This document shows, in pieces, positions 53,245-61,957 of a stretch of 64,000 nucleotides of DNA. How positions within the stretch are numbered: position 1 is the first letter of the stretch; each line of letters starts with the position of its first letter. The position numbers were made by a program, and so were the translations under genes. The stretch comes from PNNG01 sp964577055 (GTDB taxonomy: Bacteria; Bacteroidota; Bacteroidia; UBA7662). The DNA lies in contig CAZNWC010000001.1 of the NCBI GenBank assembly GCA_964577055.1, forward strand, positions 62,001 to 126,000, written 5' to 3'. Under the pieces are notes generated by a model. That model did not search any database and was not told where the DNA came from. It saw only the letters and a program-made list of their open reading frames with translations.

Positions 53245-55470
53245 ATGGATGAAAGCGTTGCTCTGAGCAGAGAAGAAATTGAAAGGTTTGAAATATTACG
53301 ACGCTACCGCGCTTTGCTTCGTGCGGTAAAGCCGTTCATGAAAAAAGGAGACAAGCGACTTTTGCGCACAGCCTTCGACATGGCATTGGAGGCACACAAG
53401 GACATGCGCCGCAAGTCGGGCGAGCCCTACATTTACCATCCTCTTGAAGTAGCCCGCATCACTGTAGAAGAAGTTGGCTTGGGCACCACTTCGGTGATTT
53501 GTGCCCTGTTACACGATGTTGTGGAAGATACGGAAGTTACGCTTGAGGAAATTGAGCGCGAATTCGGCAATGTGGTGGCCCGCATCATCGATGGCTTGAC
53601 CAAAATATCGGGGCTATACAACAAGTCAACCAACACCTCCGACCAAGCCGAGAATTTCCGCAAGATGTTGCTTACGCTGGCCGACGACGTGCGGGTAATT
53701 CTGATCAAACTGGCCGACCGCTTGCACAATATGCGCACGCTCGACAGCATGCCCAAAGAAAAGCAGCTCAAAATTGCCTCCGAAACCAGTTTTTTGTTTG
53801 CTCCCCTCGCACACCGTTTAGGTTTGTACGCCGTCAAATCGGAACTAGAAGACCTCGCCCTCAAGTACACCGAACCCGAGGTGTACAAAGACATCGCCCG
53901 GAAACTGCAAGAGACCAAGGCCAAACGCGACCGTTTTATTCGCGACTTCATTGTGCCCATCAGGCGCGAAATGGAAACCACCGGCATGTCGTTCGAAATC
54001 AAAGGCCGTCCCAAGTCAATTTTTAGCATTTGGAACAAAATGCGCAAACAAGGGGTGGAATTTGAAGAGGTGTATGATCTTTTCGCCATTCGCATCATCA
54101 TCGATAGCGAACAGGAACGCGAAAAAGCCGATTGCTGGCGTGCATACAGCGTTGTTACAGATTTGTACCAGCCCAATCCCAAACGTTTGCGCGATTGGAT
54201 CAGTACGCCCAAGGCCAACGGTTACGAATCGTTGCACACCACCGTAATGGGTGCTGGTGGACGTTGGGTAGAGGTGCAGATTCGTACCCGCCGCATGGAC
54301 GAAATTGCCGAAAAAGGCTTGGCAGCACACTGGAAGTACAAAGAAACAGGCAGCGACAATGCCTTCGACGACTGGTTGAGGCGCATCCGCGAAGTGCTTG
54401 AAAATCCGGAACCCAATGCCCTGGAGTTCATCGACAACTTCAAGCTGCAGTTGTATGCCAAAGACGTTTTTGCATTCACGCCCAAAGGCGACTTAATTAA
54501 ACTGCCTGGTGGCGCCACAGCCTTGGATTTTGCATTTGAAATACATACCGACATTGGCATGAAGTGCATCGGTGCCAAGGTAAATCACAAAATCGTTCCC
54601 CTGAGTTACGAACTGCAAAATGGCGACCAGGTTGAAATCCTTACTTCCAGCATACAAAAACCAAAATCTGACTGGCTAAACTTTGTTACCACAGCCAAGG
54701 CCAAAAGCAAAATCAAGCAGGCCATCAAAGATTACCGCCGCGAGATGGCCGAACAAGGCAAAGACATCTTTGAGCGGAAGATGAAGCAGTGGAAAACGCC
54801 CATCACCGAGGAATTGATGACAAAAGTGATCAAACAGTTCAACGTGCAAAGCGCTACTGACCTGCATTACCTCATAGCCACTGAACGTTTGGATTTGGCC
54901 CAGCTGAAGGCCTTTATCCTCAATCCGAACAAAACCGAAAGCCGCAATTTGCCGCGTATCGACGAGAAGAACTTTGGTAATCTGGTACGCTCAAGTTCTA
55001 CGGCCGCCGACGATTTGCTCATCATCGACGATAAAATCAGCAAGATTGATTACAGCTTGGCCAATTGTTGCAACCCCATTCCAGGTGATGAAATTTTTGG
55101 GTTTGTGACCATCAACGAAGGCATCAAAATACACCGCGTGAATTGTCCAAATGCCGTGCACTTGCTGTCGAAATACAGCTATCGGGTGGTGAAGGCCAAG
55201 TGGACGGCAGCTTCGGCAGTGAGTTTCTTGGCAGGCATCCGCATCACCGGTTTGGACGATATTGGCATCATCAGTGGCATCTCACAAGTAATTTCCAATG
55301 ATCTGAAAGTGAATATGCGGAGCATTAGTGTGGTGTCAAACGATGGCATGTTTGAAGGCAACATCATGGTATTTGTAAACGACACCAAACACCTCGAAAC
55401 GCTGATGCGCAAACTCTTACAGGTGAAAGGTGTTTTGAAGGTAAGTCGATTTGATTCCACCCCAGACTGA
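53245..55470 (+). CDS. Bifunctional (p)ppGpp synthase/hydrolase RelA/SpoT
   Basis: Central enzyme of the stringent response. 741 residues: an N-terminal HD hydrolase domain with YIYHPLEVAR (His65) and ALLHDVVEDT (His90-Asp91), so hydrolase residues are intact; the synthetase domain (about 240-350) with RPKSIFSIWNKM, YDLFAIRIIID and GYESLHTTV; a TGS domain (VFAFTPKGDLIKLPGGATALDFAF, about 412-435); a helical region; a cysteine-containing segment (ANCCNPIPGDEIFGF); and a C-terminal ACT domain (about 665-740). Both activities are therefore likely present. It has its own start 46 bases before fur. Confidence 0.96.
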   Translation: MDESVALSREEIERFEILRRYRALLRAVKPFMKKGDKRLLRTAFDMALEAHKDMRRKSGEPYIYHPLEVARITVEEVGLGTTSVICALLHDVVEDTEVTLEEIEREFGNVVARIIDGLTKISGLYNKSTNTSDQAENFRKMLLTLADDVRVILIKLADRLHNMRTLDSMPKEKQLKIASETSFLFAPLAHRLGLYAVKSELEDLALKYTEPEVYKDIARKLQETKAKRDRFIRDFIVPIRREMETTGMSFEIKGRPKSIFSIWNKMRKQGVEFEEVYDLFAIRIIIDSEQEREKADCWRAYSVVTDLYQPNPKRLRDWISTPKANGYESLHTTVMGAGGRWVEVQIRTRRMDEIAEKGLAAHWKYKETGSDNAFDDWLRRIREVLENPEPNALEFIDNFKLQLYAKDVFAFTPKGDLIKLPGGATALDFAFEIHTDIGMKCIGAKVNHKIVPLSYELQNGDQVEILTSSIQKPKSDWLNFVTTAKAKSKIKQAIKDYRREMAEQGKDIFERKMKQWKTPITEELMTKVIKQFNVQSATDLHYLIATERLDLAQLKAFILNPNKTESRNLPRIDEKNFGNLVRSSSTAADDLLIIDDKISKIDYSLANCCNPIPGDEIFGFVTINEGIKIHRVNCPNAVHLLSKYSYRVVKAKWTAASAVSFLAGIRITGLDDIGIISGISQVISNDLKVNMRSISVVSNDGMFEGNIMVFVNDTKHLETLMRKLLQVKGVLKVSRFDSTPD

Positions 55471-55522
55471 GTACTTGAACGGATATTCCAAAAAATTGTT
55501 GACTTTCGCATAAAGCACTGCT

Positions 55523-56011
55523 ATGCCCAGTACCAAAATTGTAGAAGAAGTAAAACAGATCTTTTCGGCCTATCTCGAAGAGCATGGGCATCGGAAAACA
55601 CCTGAGCGCTTTGCCATTTTGGAAGAGATATACAGCCGAAACGACCATTTCGACGTCGAGTCGTTGTACATCCAAATGAAAAACAGGAATTACAGGGTAA
55701 GTAGGGCCACCGTTTACAATACCCTCGATTTGCTATTGGCTTGCGATTTGGTCACCAAGCATCAGTTTGGCAAAAACATGGCCCAATTCGAGCGCGCGTA
55801 TGGTTATAAGCAACACGATCATCTCATTTGCGTAGATTGTGGCAAGGTGGAAGAATTTTGTGATCCACGGATACAAGAAATCAGAAACGACATGGGAAGT
55901 TTTTTCCACCATCAAGTAAAACACCATTCGTTACACCTGTATGCAAGCTGTGATTTGCATAAAAGCGGCGGCAATTGTCCACATTTAGAGAAAAACCAAG
56001 CACAAAGCTAA
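55523..56011 (+). CDS. Fur family transcriptional regulator
   Basis: 162-residue metal- or peroxide-responsive repressor. The N-terminal winged helix has HGHRKTPERFAILEEIYSRNDHFDVESLYIQMK and YRVSRATVYNTLDLLLACDLV. The dimerisation domain has the HDHLICVDCGKVEEFCDP cluster and a C-terminal HHSLHLYASCDLHKSGGNCPH with Cys/His that can bind structural zinc. Fur, Zur and PerR cannot be separated by eye. A weak box precedes it. Confidence 0.92.
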   Translation: MPSTKIVEEVKQIFSAYLEEHGHRKTPERFAILEEIYSRNDHFDVESLYIQMKNRNYRVSRATVYNTLDLLLACDLVTKHQFGKNMAQFERAYGYKQHDHLICVDCGKVEEFCDPRIQEIRNDMGSFFHHQVKHHSLHLYASCDLHKSGGNCPHLEKNQAQS

Positions 56012-56020
56012 AAAAGACCT

Positions 56021-56028
56021 TATTTTTG
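56021..56028 (+). promoter_or_regulatory. TAnnTTTG -7 box for purA
   Basis: TATTTTTG ending 17 bases before the ATG at 56046. Confidence 0.5.
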
Positions 56029-56045
56029 GGCTTTAATAGCTGTAC

Positions 56046-57308
56046 ATGAAAGCAGATGTGCTCTTAGGCCTGCAATGGGGCGACGAAGGCAAAGGAAAAA
56101 TTGTTGATGTAATCACACCTGAATACGACATCATCGCCCGTTTTCAAGGCGGACCGAATGCAGGACATTCTTTGGCATTCGAGAATACCAAGATTGTTTT
56201 AAACACCATACCCTCCGGCATTTTCAGAGAAAACGCCCAAAACATCATTGGCAACGGTGTGGTCATTGACCCCATCACCCTACAAAAAGAAATCACCAAG
56301 TTGCTTGAGTTGGGCGTTCCTGTGGCCGAGCGCCTCTACATTTCGCGCAAGGCTCACCTGATTATGCCCACGCACCCGGTGCTCGACGCTGCCTATGAAA
56401 AGGCCAAGGGCGACCTCAAAATTGGCTCTACCTTGCGGGGCATTGGACCTACATATGCCGACAAAATTGGCCGTTCAGGTTTGCGGGTGGGCAATTTAAA
56501 CAGTCCCGATTTCAGGGCTACTTACAACCAAATCAAAGAGAAGCACTTGCAAACCTTGCGCTTGCTCGATTATACCGACCCGGAGTTGGAACAAAAGGAA
56601 GCCCGCTGGTTCGAAGCCATCACCTTTTTAAGTACTTACAAGACGGTCGACAGCGAACTCATGATCAACCAAGCCCTCAAAGCCGGTAAGAAAGTGCTGG
56701 CCGAGGGTGCACAAGGCACATTGCTCGACATCGACTTTGGGTCGTACCCCTTTGTTACCTCTTCGAACACCATCACCGCCGGCGCTTGCACCGGTTTGGG
56801 TTTGGCACCGCAACGTATTGGCGAAGTATACGGCATTTTCAAAGCCTACTGCACCCGTGTGGGCAGCGGTCCCTTCCCTACCGAATTGCATGGCGAAGCG
56901 GGCGAAGAGTTGCGTAAGCTTGGACACGAATTCGGGGCCACTACTGGCCGTCCGCGCCGTTGCGGGTGGATTGACCTCCCTGCCCTCAAATATGCCATCA
57001 TGTTGAACGGCGCTACAGCGCTCATCATGACCAAAAGCGATGTGCTGAGTGGATTTTCTGAAATTGGTGTTTGTACACATTACGAAACGCCAGAAGGTTT
57101 GACCGATATCCTGCCATTTGACTTGGCCGATGCTAAACCTGTTTTCAAAATGATGCCCGGTTGGCAGCAAGACCTTACCGGCATGAGCAGTGCCGAGCAA
57201 CTTCCGATTGAGCTCAAAAACTACATAGCTTTTCTGGAAGCACAACTCGAAGTGCCCATTAAGGTGGTATCTGTTGGCCCCGATCGCAGCCAAACCCTCT
57301 TCCGCTAA
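56046..57308 (+). CDS. purA: Adenylosuccinate synthase
   Basis: Makes adenylosuccinate from IMP, aspartate and GTP, the first step from IMP to AMP. 420 residues with the P-loop LQWGDEGKGKIVDVI (residues 8-22), NAGHSLAFENTKIVL (catalytic His), GSTLRGIGPTYADKIGRSGLRV, VLAEGAQGTLLDIDFGSYPFVTSSNT and the Asp-loop GRPRRCGWIDLPALKYA. C-terminal VGPDRSQTLFR matches the family. It is followed after 3 bases by pabB. Confidence 0.98.
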   Translation: MKADVLLGLQWGDEGKGKIVDVITPEYDIIARFQGGPNAGHSLAFENTKIVLNTIPSGIFRENAQNIIGNGVVIDPITLQKEITKLLELGVPVAERLYISRKAHLIMPTHPVLDAAYEKAKGDLKIGSTLRGIGPTYADKIGRSGLRVGNLNSPDFRATYNQIKEKHLQTLRLLDYTDPELEQKEARWFEAITFLSTYKTVDSELMINQALKAGKKVLAEGAQGTLLDIDFGSYPFVTSSNTITAGACTGLGLAPQRIGEVYGIFKAYCTRVGSGPFPTELHGEAGEELRKLGHEFGATTGRPRRCGWIDLPALKYAIMLNGATALIMTKSDVLSGFSEIGVCTHYETPEGLTDILPFDLADAKPVFKMMPGWQQDLTGMSSAEQLPIELKNYIAFLEAQLEVPIKVVSVGPDRSQTLFR

Positions 57309-57311
57309 CGC

Positions 57312-58592
57312 ATGGATGCACTTTCGCTGACTGCCGGCGAAGTGCAACCGGCTTTGCATCGGTTTATTGCTGCACTCCAACATTATCCATACCTCGTTGC
57401 GCTCAACAGCAACCAAAAGCGTGATGGCTTGCCACCACATTACCACCATTTAGATTGGATGGTAGCAGCTTCGTCGCACGCCACTTTAGAAGTAGCCTCC
57501 GCGGGCAATGCCTTCGAACAGTTGAAAATCAGCAGGCAAAGCAAAAAATGGCAATTTGGTTTTTTAACCTACGACCTGAAGAATGAATTGGAGTCGTTGA
57601 GTAGCCAACATCCCGATGGGTTGGCATTTCCGGCCATGGCTTTTATGGAACCTGAATGGCTGTTTATTTGCCAAAACGGGCGAATCGACTGCCTGCTTCA
57701 AGCAAACGCTACCAATTGGCATCATTGGTTGCAAGGTGAATTGGCGCTTGATTTTAGCTTACCCAAAGTCAGCTTCCAAAGGCATGTAAGCGATACCAAT
57801 TACTTGCGAACCATTGAAGAAATCAGAGAACACATTGGGGCAGGCACGGTTTACGAATTGAATTATTGTATGGAGTGGAGTTCCAAGGTGGAAGTACTTG
57901 ATGGGCCTTTGGTATACAGGGCTTTGAATGAAAAAACCCAAGCTCCATTTTCTACTTACTTGCAATGGAATAACCGTTGGCTGGTTGGCGGAAGTCCTGA
58001 GCGATTTTTACGTAAATCGGGTAATACACTCATCAGTCAACCCATCAAAGGCACCATCCGGCGTGCAGGCGATGCTGCAATGGATGAGCAATTGCGCCAA
58101 AAACTGGGCTCCGACGAAAAAGAAAAAGCCGAAAACATCATGATTGTTGACCTGGTGCGCAATGATTTGAGCCGCTCATGCAAAGCAGGAACAGTACAGG
58201 TTCCGTCTTTACAGCAAGTATACACCTTCGCCACCGTGCACCAAATGATCAGTACTGTGAGCGGTGAAATGGCCGATACCAACAAAGGCATTGAAGCCAT
58301 TGCCGCGGCCTTCCCCATGGGTTCTATGACTGGTGCGCCAAAGATCAAGGCCATGGAACTGATTGAGGCGCTCGAAAAAAGCAAACGCGGCCTTTATTCG
58401 GGAGCCATCGGGTATTTTGCGCCCAACGATGACTTCGATTTTAACGTGGTCATCAGGAGTTTGCAATACAATGCCGAATCCGGTTACCTCAGCCTCATGA
58501 CGGGTAGTGCTATCACCTACGATTCGGTACCCGCACAAGAACTGGCAGAATGCGAGCTCAAAGCGGCTGCTTTGCTTGGCTTGTTTGCCTAA
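57312..58592 (+). CDS. pabB: Aminodeoxychorismate synthase component I (chorismate-binding)
   Basis: Chorismate-utilising enzyme of the anthranilate synthase/PabB family, making 4-amino-4-deoxychorismate for folate synthesis with a PabA glutamine amidotransferase encoded elsewhere. 426 residues with the C-terminal domain motifs LVGGSPERFLRKSG, SQPIKGTIRRAGD (the PIKGT with catalytic Lys, which favours PabB over TrpE), EKAENIMIVDLVRNDLSR, PMGSMTGAPKIKAMELIE and the final YSGAIGYFAPNDDFDFNVVIRSL. It starts 3 bases after purA, so it is probably in one operon with it. Confidence 0.92.
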   Translation: MDALSLTAGEVQPALHRFIAALQHYPYLVALNSNQKRDGLPPHYHHLDWMVAASSHATLEVASAGNAFEQLKISRQSKKWQFGFLTYDLKNELESLSSQHPDGLAFPAMAFMEPEWLFICQNGRIDCLLQANATNWHHWLQGELALDFSLPKVSFQRHVSDTNYLRTIEEIREHIGAGTVYELNYCMEWSSKVEVLDGPLVYRALNEKTQAPFSTYLQWNNRWLVGGSPERFLRKSGNTLISQPIKGTIRRAGDAAMDEQLRQKLGSDEKEKAENIMIVDLVRNDLSRSCKAGTVQVPSLQQVYTFATVHQMISTVSGEMADTNKGIEAIAAAFPMGSMTGAPKIKAMELIEALEKSKRGLYSGAIGYFAPNDDFDFNVVIRSLQYNAESGYLSLMTGSAITYDSVPAQELAECELKAAALLGLFA

Positions 58593-58675
58593 AGTCATGT
58601 TTGTGTAAAACAAAGAACATTGAGCACATCCTGCTGTGTTGCTTTGTATTTTCGTTTCAACCTAATCGAAATTGT

Positions 58676-59758
58676 ATGAAGCAACTTGTACTCATATCGC
58701 TCATGGCTTTGTGGATGAGCGATGCTTTGGCACAAAAAGATGTTCGCGCCAGCTGGATTGAAGTTGAAAAATCGGGCAATCAATTAAACGTTCGCTTGTA
58801 CCAGCAATTTACCCAACCCGAGTTGTTGGCAGCACAAAAAAGGATTGAGGAATACGTTTTTAATGCAGCTACAGGAAGCTGGTTGCTGAACAGGACCTTA
58901 CTACTTCAGTCGGGACAAACATTCAACACCCTGCAAAACCTCTACTACCCCAATTGTGGCAGCTGGATTAGTGCGCTACCCTGTCGTGAAATTCAGATAC
59001 ACCGGTATGAGCATTCCTTTCCTTTGCCCACTGGTAAGGACACCTTAAAGTTGCGCTATGTACATCGGTTGACCGATTTGCCGGTGATGGACAATATAAG
59101 CCATACCGATTCAACCATTGGGGCTTTGTGTTTCACCGACTTTCACTTTCTGCGAAACAGCAATGCCAACAACTTCACACCAAAAGTGGTGTTTACAGAA
59201 GATTGGCACCGCTACTTCCCCATCGTTTGGACCAATGCACAGCCTGGAGAAGCATTCATCAATGCCTACATTCCCTTTCAATTCACCACCCAAACCCCCA
59301 GAGGTAGCAGCTTTAAGCCTCTTTACACTGACTTCACTGCAGAAACCAGCAGCTTTTCACAGGCATCAGCTTTTTCTCCTGCCGGAAATGACACCAGCAT
59401 TTTCCTCTTTGCGCGTCATTTTCAGCCCTTTCAAATCGGTGTAAGAAGCACCGAAACCCGTTCATATCGATTGGCAACCCCCATTGGCCTTTGGAACAAA
59501 ATGAGCCCAGTTGACAGCAATTTGACCTATGTGTTTTGGGTAGCCCAAACCGAGGCTGGTTTAGCAAGCAGTGTATTTGATATGGACGACAACAGTCCGG
59601 TTGTTGGCGTTGAAGTATATGACCTTTTGGGCCGAATCATTTTTTCTGGTAAAAGTATCGATGACTTCAACTTTTCTCCAAAGCCACAAATGCTGATACT
59701 TGTAGAAATCCGAGCCAGTGGAAAGAGGATAAGTAAAAAAGTAAGAACCTACCCCTGA
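58676..59758 (+). CDS. Secreted protein with T9SS-like C-terminal fragment
   Basis: 360 residues from the ATG at 58676, which begins the signal peptide (MKQLVLISLMALWMSDALAQ); the frame is open from 58550 but without support. The body is beta-rich and unfamiliar (VRLYQQFTQPELLAAQKRIEEY, YYPNCGSWISALPCREIQIHRYEHSF). The last 50 residues resemble the second half of a type A sorting domain (VGVEVYDLLGRIIFSGKS, MLILVEIRASGKRISKKVRTY) but the usual leading YPNP segment is not seen. A TATTTTCG box lies 22 bases upstream. Function is unknown. Confidence 0.75.
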   Translation: MKQLVLISLMALWMSDALAQKDVRASWIEVEKSGNQLNVRLYQQFTQPELLAAQKRIEEYVFNAATGSWLLNRTLLLQSGQTFNTLQNLYYPNCGSWISALPCREIQIHRYEHSFPLPTGKDTLKLRYVHRLTDLPVMDNISHTDSTIGALCFTDFHFLRNSNANNFTPKVVFTEDWHRYFPIVWTNAQPGEAFINAYIPFQFTTQTPRGSSFKPLYTDFTAETSSFSQASAFSPAGNDTSIFLFARHFQPFQIGVRSTETRSYRLATPIGLWNKMSPVDSNLTYVFWVAQTEAGLASSVFDMDDNSPVVGVEVYDLLGRIIFSGKSIDDFNFSPKPQMLILVEIRASGKRISKKVRTYP

Positions 59759-59844
59759 TTAAAATTCACGCACAAAGTTTCACATGCATCTTTAAGTACT
59801 GAATCAGCCCCTTACGTCCCTGTTCCCCACTTTGGTTAACAAAC

Positions 59845-59878
59845 AAAAAAGCCGCAACGAAAACGGTTGCGGCTTTTT
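59845..59878. terminator. Bidirectional terminator between 58676 gene and rplI
   Basis: GCCGCAAC (59851-59858) pairs with GTTGCGGC (59866-59873), flanked by an A run and a T run, serving the two convergent genes. Confidence 0.88.
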
Positions 59879-59895
59879 CTTTCTGCGGCTATCGC

Positions 59896-60339
59896 TTATT
59901 CAGCAACTACTTCGATGCTGAACTCAGCCTTCACCTGGCGGTGTAAATCGGCTTCTACAGTGTATGTACCAACTTCTTTGATGTCGGCTTTGATTTCGAG
60001 GCGGCGACGATCAACGTCGAAACCTTTTTCTTTCAAAGCATCGGCAACCTGAAGGGTAGTAATGGCACCGAAAATACGGCCACTATCACCTACTTTAGCA
60101 CCCAGCTTCAAAGTCAGGTTGGTAAGATTGTTGGCCAATGCCTGCGCATCGTTCTTCAGCTTGTCTTGCTTGAAGGTAGCTTGCTTAACGTTTTCGTTGC
60201 GCTCTTTGATGGTCGACTTATTCGCGATGGTAGCAATTCCCTGTGGAATGAGGTAATTGCGGCCGTAACCGGGTTTTACCTTTACTACATCGTACTTATA
60301 GCCCAGACCTTTAACGTCTTGTTTCAAAATTACTTCCAT
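59896..60339 (-). CDS. rplI: Ribosomal protein bL9
   Basis: 147-residue large-subunit protein. The N-terminal domain is MEVILKQDVKGLGYKYDVVKVKPGYGRNYLIPQGIA with the conserved Gly/Lys/Asn residues, then the long connecting helix and a C-terminal domain (GAKVGDSGRIFGAITTLQVADALKEKG). It is preceded by a perfect AGGAGG Shine-Dalgarno 8 bases before ATG. Last gene of the rpsF-rpsR-rplI operon. Confidence 0.98.
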   Translation of the reverse strand: MEVILKQDVKGLGYKYDVVKVKPGYGRNYLIPQGIATIANKSTIKERNENVKQATFKQDKLKNDAQALANNLTNLTLKLGAKVGDSGRIFGAITTLQVADALKEKGFDVDRRRLEIKADIKEVGTYTVEADLHRQVKAEFSIEVVAE

Positions 60340-60347
60340 GTCTCTCT

Positions 60348-60353
60348 CCTCCT
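60348..60353 (-). promoter_or_regulatory. Perfect Shine-Dalgarno of rplI
   Basis: AGGAGG on the minus strand within GAGGAGGAGAGAGAC, 8 bases before the rplI ATG and immediately after the rpsR stop. The neighbouring rpsF and rpsR starts have none. Confidence 0.85.
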
Positions 60354-60354
60354 C

Positions 60355-60612
60355 TTATTTCAAACCGTCGGCTACATATGGCATCAGGGCCAGGTGACGG
60401 GCACGCATGATGGCCTGACTTACTTTGCGCTGGTACTTCAATGAAGTACCTGTGAGACGGCGAGGCAATACTTTACCTTGCTCGTTCACGAACTTCAAAA
60501 GGAAGTCTGCGTCTTTATAATCGATGTACTTAATGCCATTTTTCTTAAAGCGGCAGTATTTCTTGCGGTTCTCGTCCTTGACGGGAATGGCGGCAAAGCT
60601 GTTGCTGATCAT
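60355..60612 (-). CDS. rpsR: Ribosomal protein bS18
   Basis: 85-residue small-subunit protein with the conserved core KYCRFKKNGIKYIDYKDADFLLKFVNEQGKVLPRRLTGTSLKYQRKVSQAIMRARHLALMPYV. It binds beside bS6 on the platform of the 30S subunit. ATG start, 3 bases downstream of rpsF, with no Shine-Dalgarno. Confidence 0.98.
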   Translation of the reverse strand: MISNSFAAIPVKDENRKKYCRFKKNGIKYIDYKDADFLLKFVNEQGKVLPRRLTGTSLKYQRKVSQAIMRARHLALMPYVADGLK

Positions 60613-60615
60613 GGA

Positions 60616-60966
60616 TTAAGCTTCTTCGGTTACGGGTTTAGCCGCGTTGCTGCGACGTGATTGATTGTAAGCAATGGCATACTTATCGAGTGCCACGGTG
60701 AGGAAACGCAGGACACGCTCATCACGACGGAATTCAAGCTCAAGCTTGTCCACAAGGGTACCTGGAGCTTTGAATTCTACCAAGTGATAGAATCCTGAAG
60801 ATTTTTTCTGGATAGGATACGCAAGTTTACGCAGGCCCCAGTTTGCCTGGTGAACGATTTCGGCGCCGTTTTCCTTCAGCACCTTCTCAAACTTCGCGAC
60901 CGCGTCTTTTACCATCTCGTCGGTCAACACCGGCGTCATGATAAATACGGTTTCGTACTGATTCAT
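60616..60966 (-). CDS. rpsF: Ribosomal protein bS6
   Basis: 116-residue small-subunit protein: MNQYETVFIMTPVLTDEMVKDAVAKFEKVLKENG, then WGLRKLAYPIQKKSSGFYHLVEFKAPG and ELEFRRDERVLRFLTVALDKYAIAY. First gene of the rpsF-rpsR-rplI operon, with a good promoter 32 bases upstream of the ATG. Confidence 0.98.
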   Translation of the reverse strand: MNQYETVFIMTPVLTDEMVKDAVAKFEKVLKENGAEIVHQANWGLRKLAYPIQKKSSGFYHLVEFKAPGTLVDKLELEFRRDERVLRFLTVALDKYAIAYNQSRRSNAAKPVTEEA

Positions 60967-60998
60967 TCGATTTCAGTTTAATTTTAAAAAATGGAATG

Positions 60999-61029
60999 CA
61001 AAAGTAAGCACTTTACTCGACATAAACAA
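60999..61029 (-). promoter_or_regulatory. Promoter of the rpsF-rpsR-rplI operon
   Basis: On the minus strand TTG (61027-61029) and TACTTTTG (60999-61006) are separated by 20 bases, matching the Bacteroidota -33/-7 promoter. Confidence 0.7.
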
Positions 61030-61090
61030 GCAACCCGAAAAGCAATAAAAACAGAGAAAAAAGCGCACATTACCATTTAACATATTGATT

Positions 61091-61843
61091 ATGAAAAGAC
61101 ATGGTTTTATTGTTGTCCTTGCCCTGCTGTATGCAGGCCTGTTCAACGCGTGTAACAAAAATGAAAATGCCAGGGTACAATTCAGACTTACTGATGCCTC
61201 TGGACAATACGACGCCGTTTTGATAGACATACAGCAGATTGAGGTCAAGGCGGGTGATGCATCCTTCACACAAACGCTGGCGAGACCAGGCGTTTACAAC
61301 TTATTGGCATTTAGCAATGGGCTTGACACCTTGCTTGCTGATCTGGAATTGCCAGAAGGCCAGTTGAGTCAAATACGGCTCATCCTTGGCAACAACAATC
61401 ATGTGGTGGTTGCTGGAGATACCATTCCACTCCAGACGCCTTCTGCCCAGCAGTCGGGTTTAAAGCTGAACGTCCAATACGAGCTGCTGGCCGACATAGA
61501 CTATAAGTTTATCCTCGATTTCGATGCTGGCAGATCCATTGTGCAACAAGGCAATGGAAATTACTCGCTCAAGCCGGTCATTCGTGTCATTACCGAGAGC
61601 ATGTCGGGCGGAATACGCGGCGATGCGAATCCAGACAGCACTGCTGTTTATGCCATGGCCATCAGTGGAACCGATACTTTCGGCACCATACCTGCTTTGA
61701 ATGGTCAATTTCTGATCAAGGGATTGTCGCAGGGCACCTATCAAGTCATTGTACAAGGCAATGGCAACAATGGCAACGTGGTGATCAATAACGTTGGCGT
61801 AGTTCCAGGCAATATTGTAGATCTGGGAGTAATTCAGTTTTAA
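61091..61843 (+). CDS. DUF4382 domain lipoprotein
   Basis: 250 residues from the ATG at 61091 (a TTG two codons earlier also opens the frame). Lipoprotein signal MKRHGFIVVLALLYAGLFNAC with a Cys at residue 21. The DUF4382 domain (VQFRLTDASGQYDAVLIDIQQIEVK, about 29-55, through LKPVIRVI near 165) is a beta-sandwich family of unknown function in Bacteroidota lipoproteins. After it come GGIRGDANP and a C-terminal segment that looks like a carboxypeptidase-regulatory-like repeat (IKGLSQGTYQVIVQGNG). A terminator follows. Confidence 0.88.
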   Translation: MKRHGFIVVLALLYAGLFNACNKNENARVQFRLTDASGQYDAVLIDIQQIEVKAGDASFTQTLARPGVYNLLAFSNGLDTLLADLELPEGQLSQIRLILGNNNHVVVAGDTIPLQTPSAQQSGLKLNVQYELLADIDYKFILDFDAGRSIVQQGNGNYSLKPVIRVITESMSGGIRGDANPDSTAVYAMAISGTDTFGTIPALNGQFLIKGLSQGTYQVIVQGNGNNGNVVINNVGVVPGNIVDLGVIQF

Positions 61844-61861
61844 CCAATTACAGCAATGAGC

Positions 61862-61897
61862 AAAACGTACGGCAGATGTCGTGCGTTTTCTTTTAAT
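61862..61897 (+). terminator. Terminator after the DUF4382 gene
   Basis: AAAACGTACGGC (61862-61873) pairs with GTCGTGCGTTTT (61878-61889, some G-T pairs), followed by CTTTTAATT. Confidence 0.7.
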
Positions 61898-61945
61898 TGT
61901 GGATAAGCTCAGCTGTTGTGCTTACAAAGCAGCCATATTTACTTT

Positions 61946-61953
61946 TACTTTTG
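61946..61953 (+). promoter_or_regulatory. TAnnTTTG box 4 bases before the dnaX ATG
   Basis: TACTTTTG then TGAA then ATG (61958), implying a leaderless transcript and supporting this start. Confidence 0.55.
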
Positions 61954-61957
61954 TGAA

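Noticed and set aside
53433..54218. 261-residue open frame on the minus strand
   Set aside because: Antisense to the RelA/SpoT gene; basic, serine-rich, no motif.
56628..57449. 273-residue open frame on the minus strand
   Set aside because: Antisense to purA and the start of pabB; no promoter box or family features.
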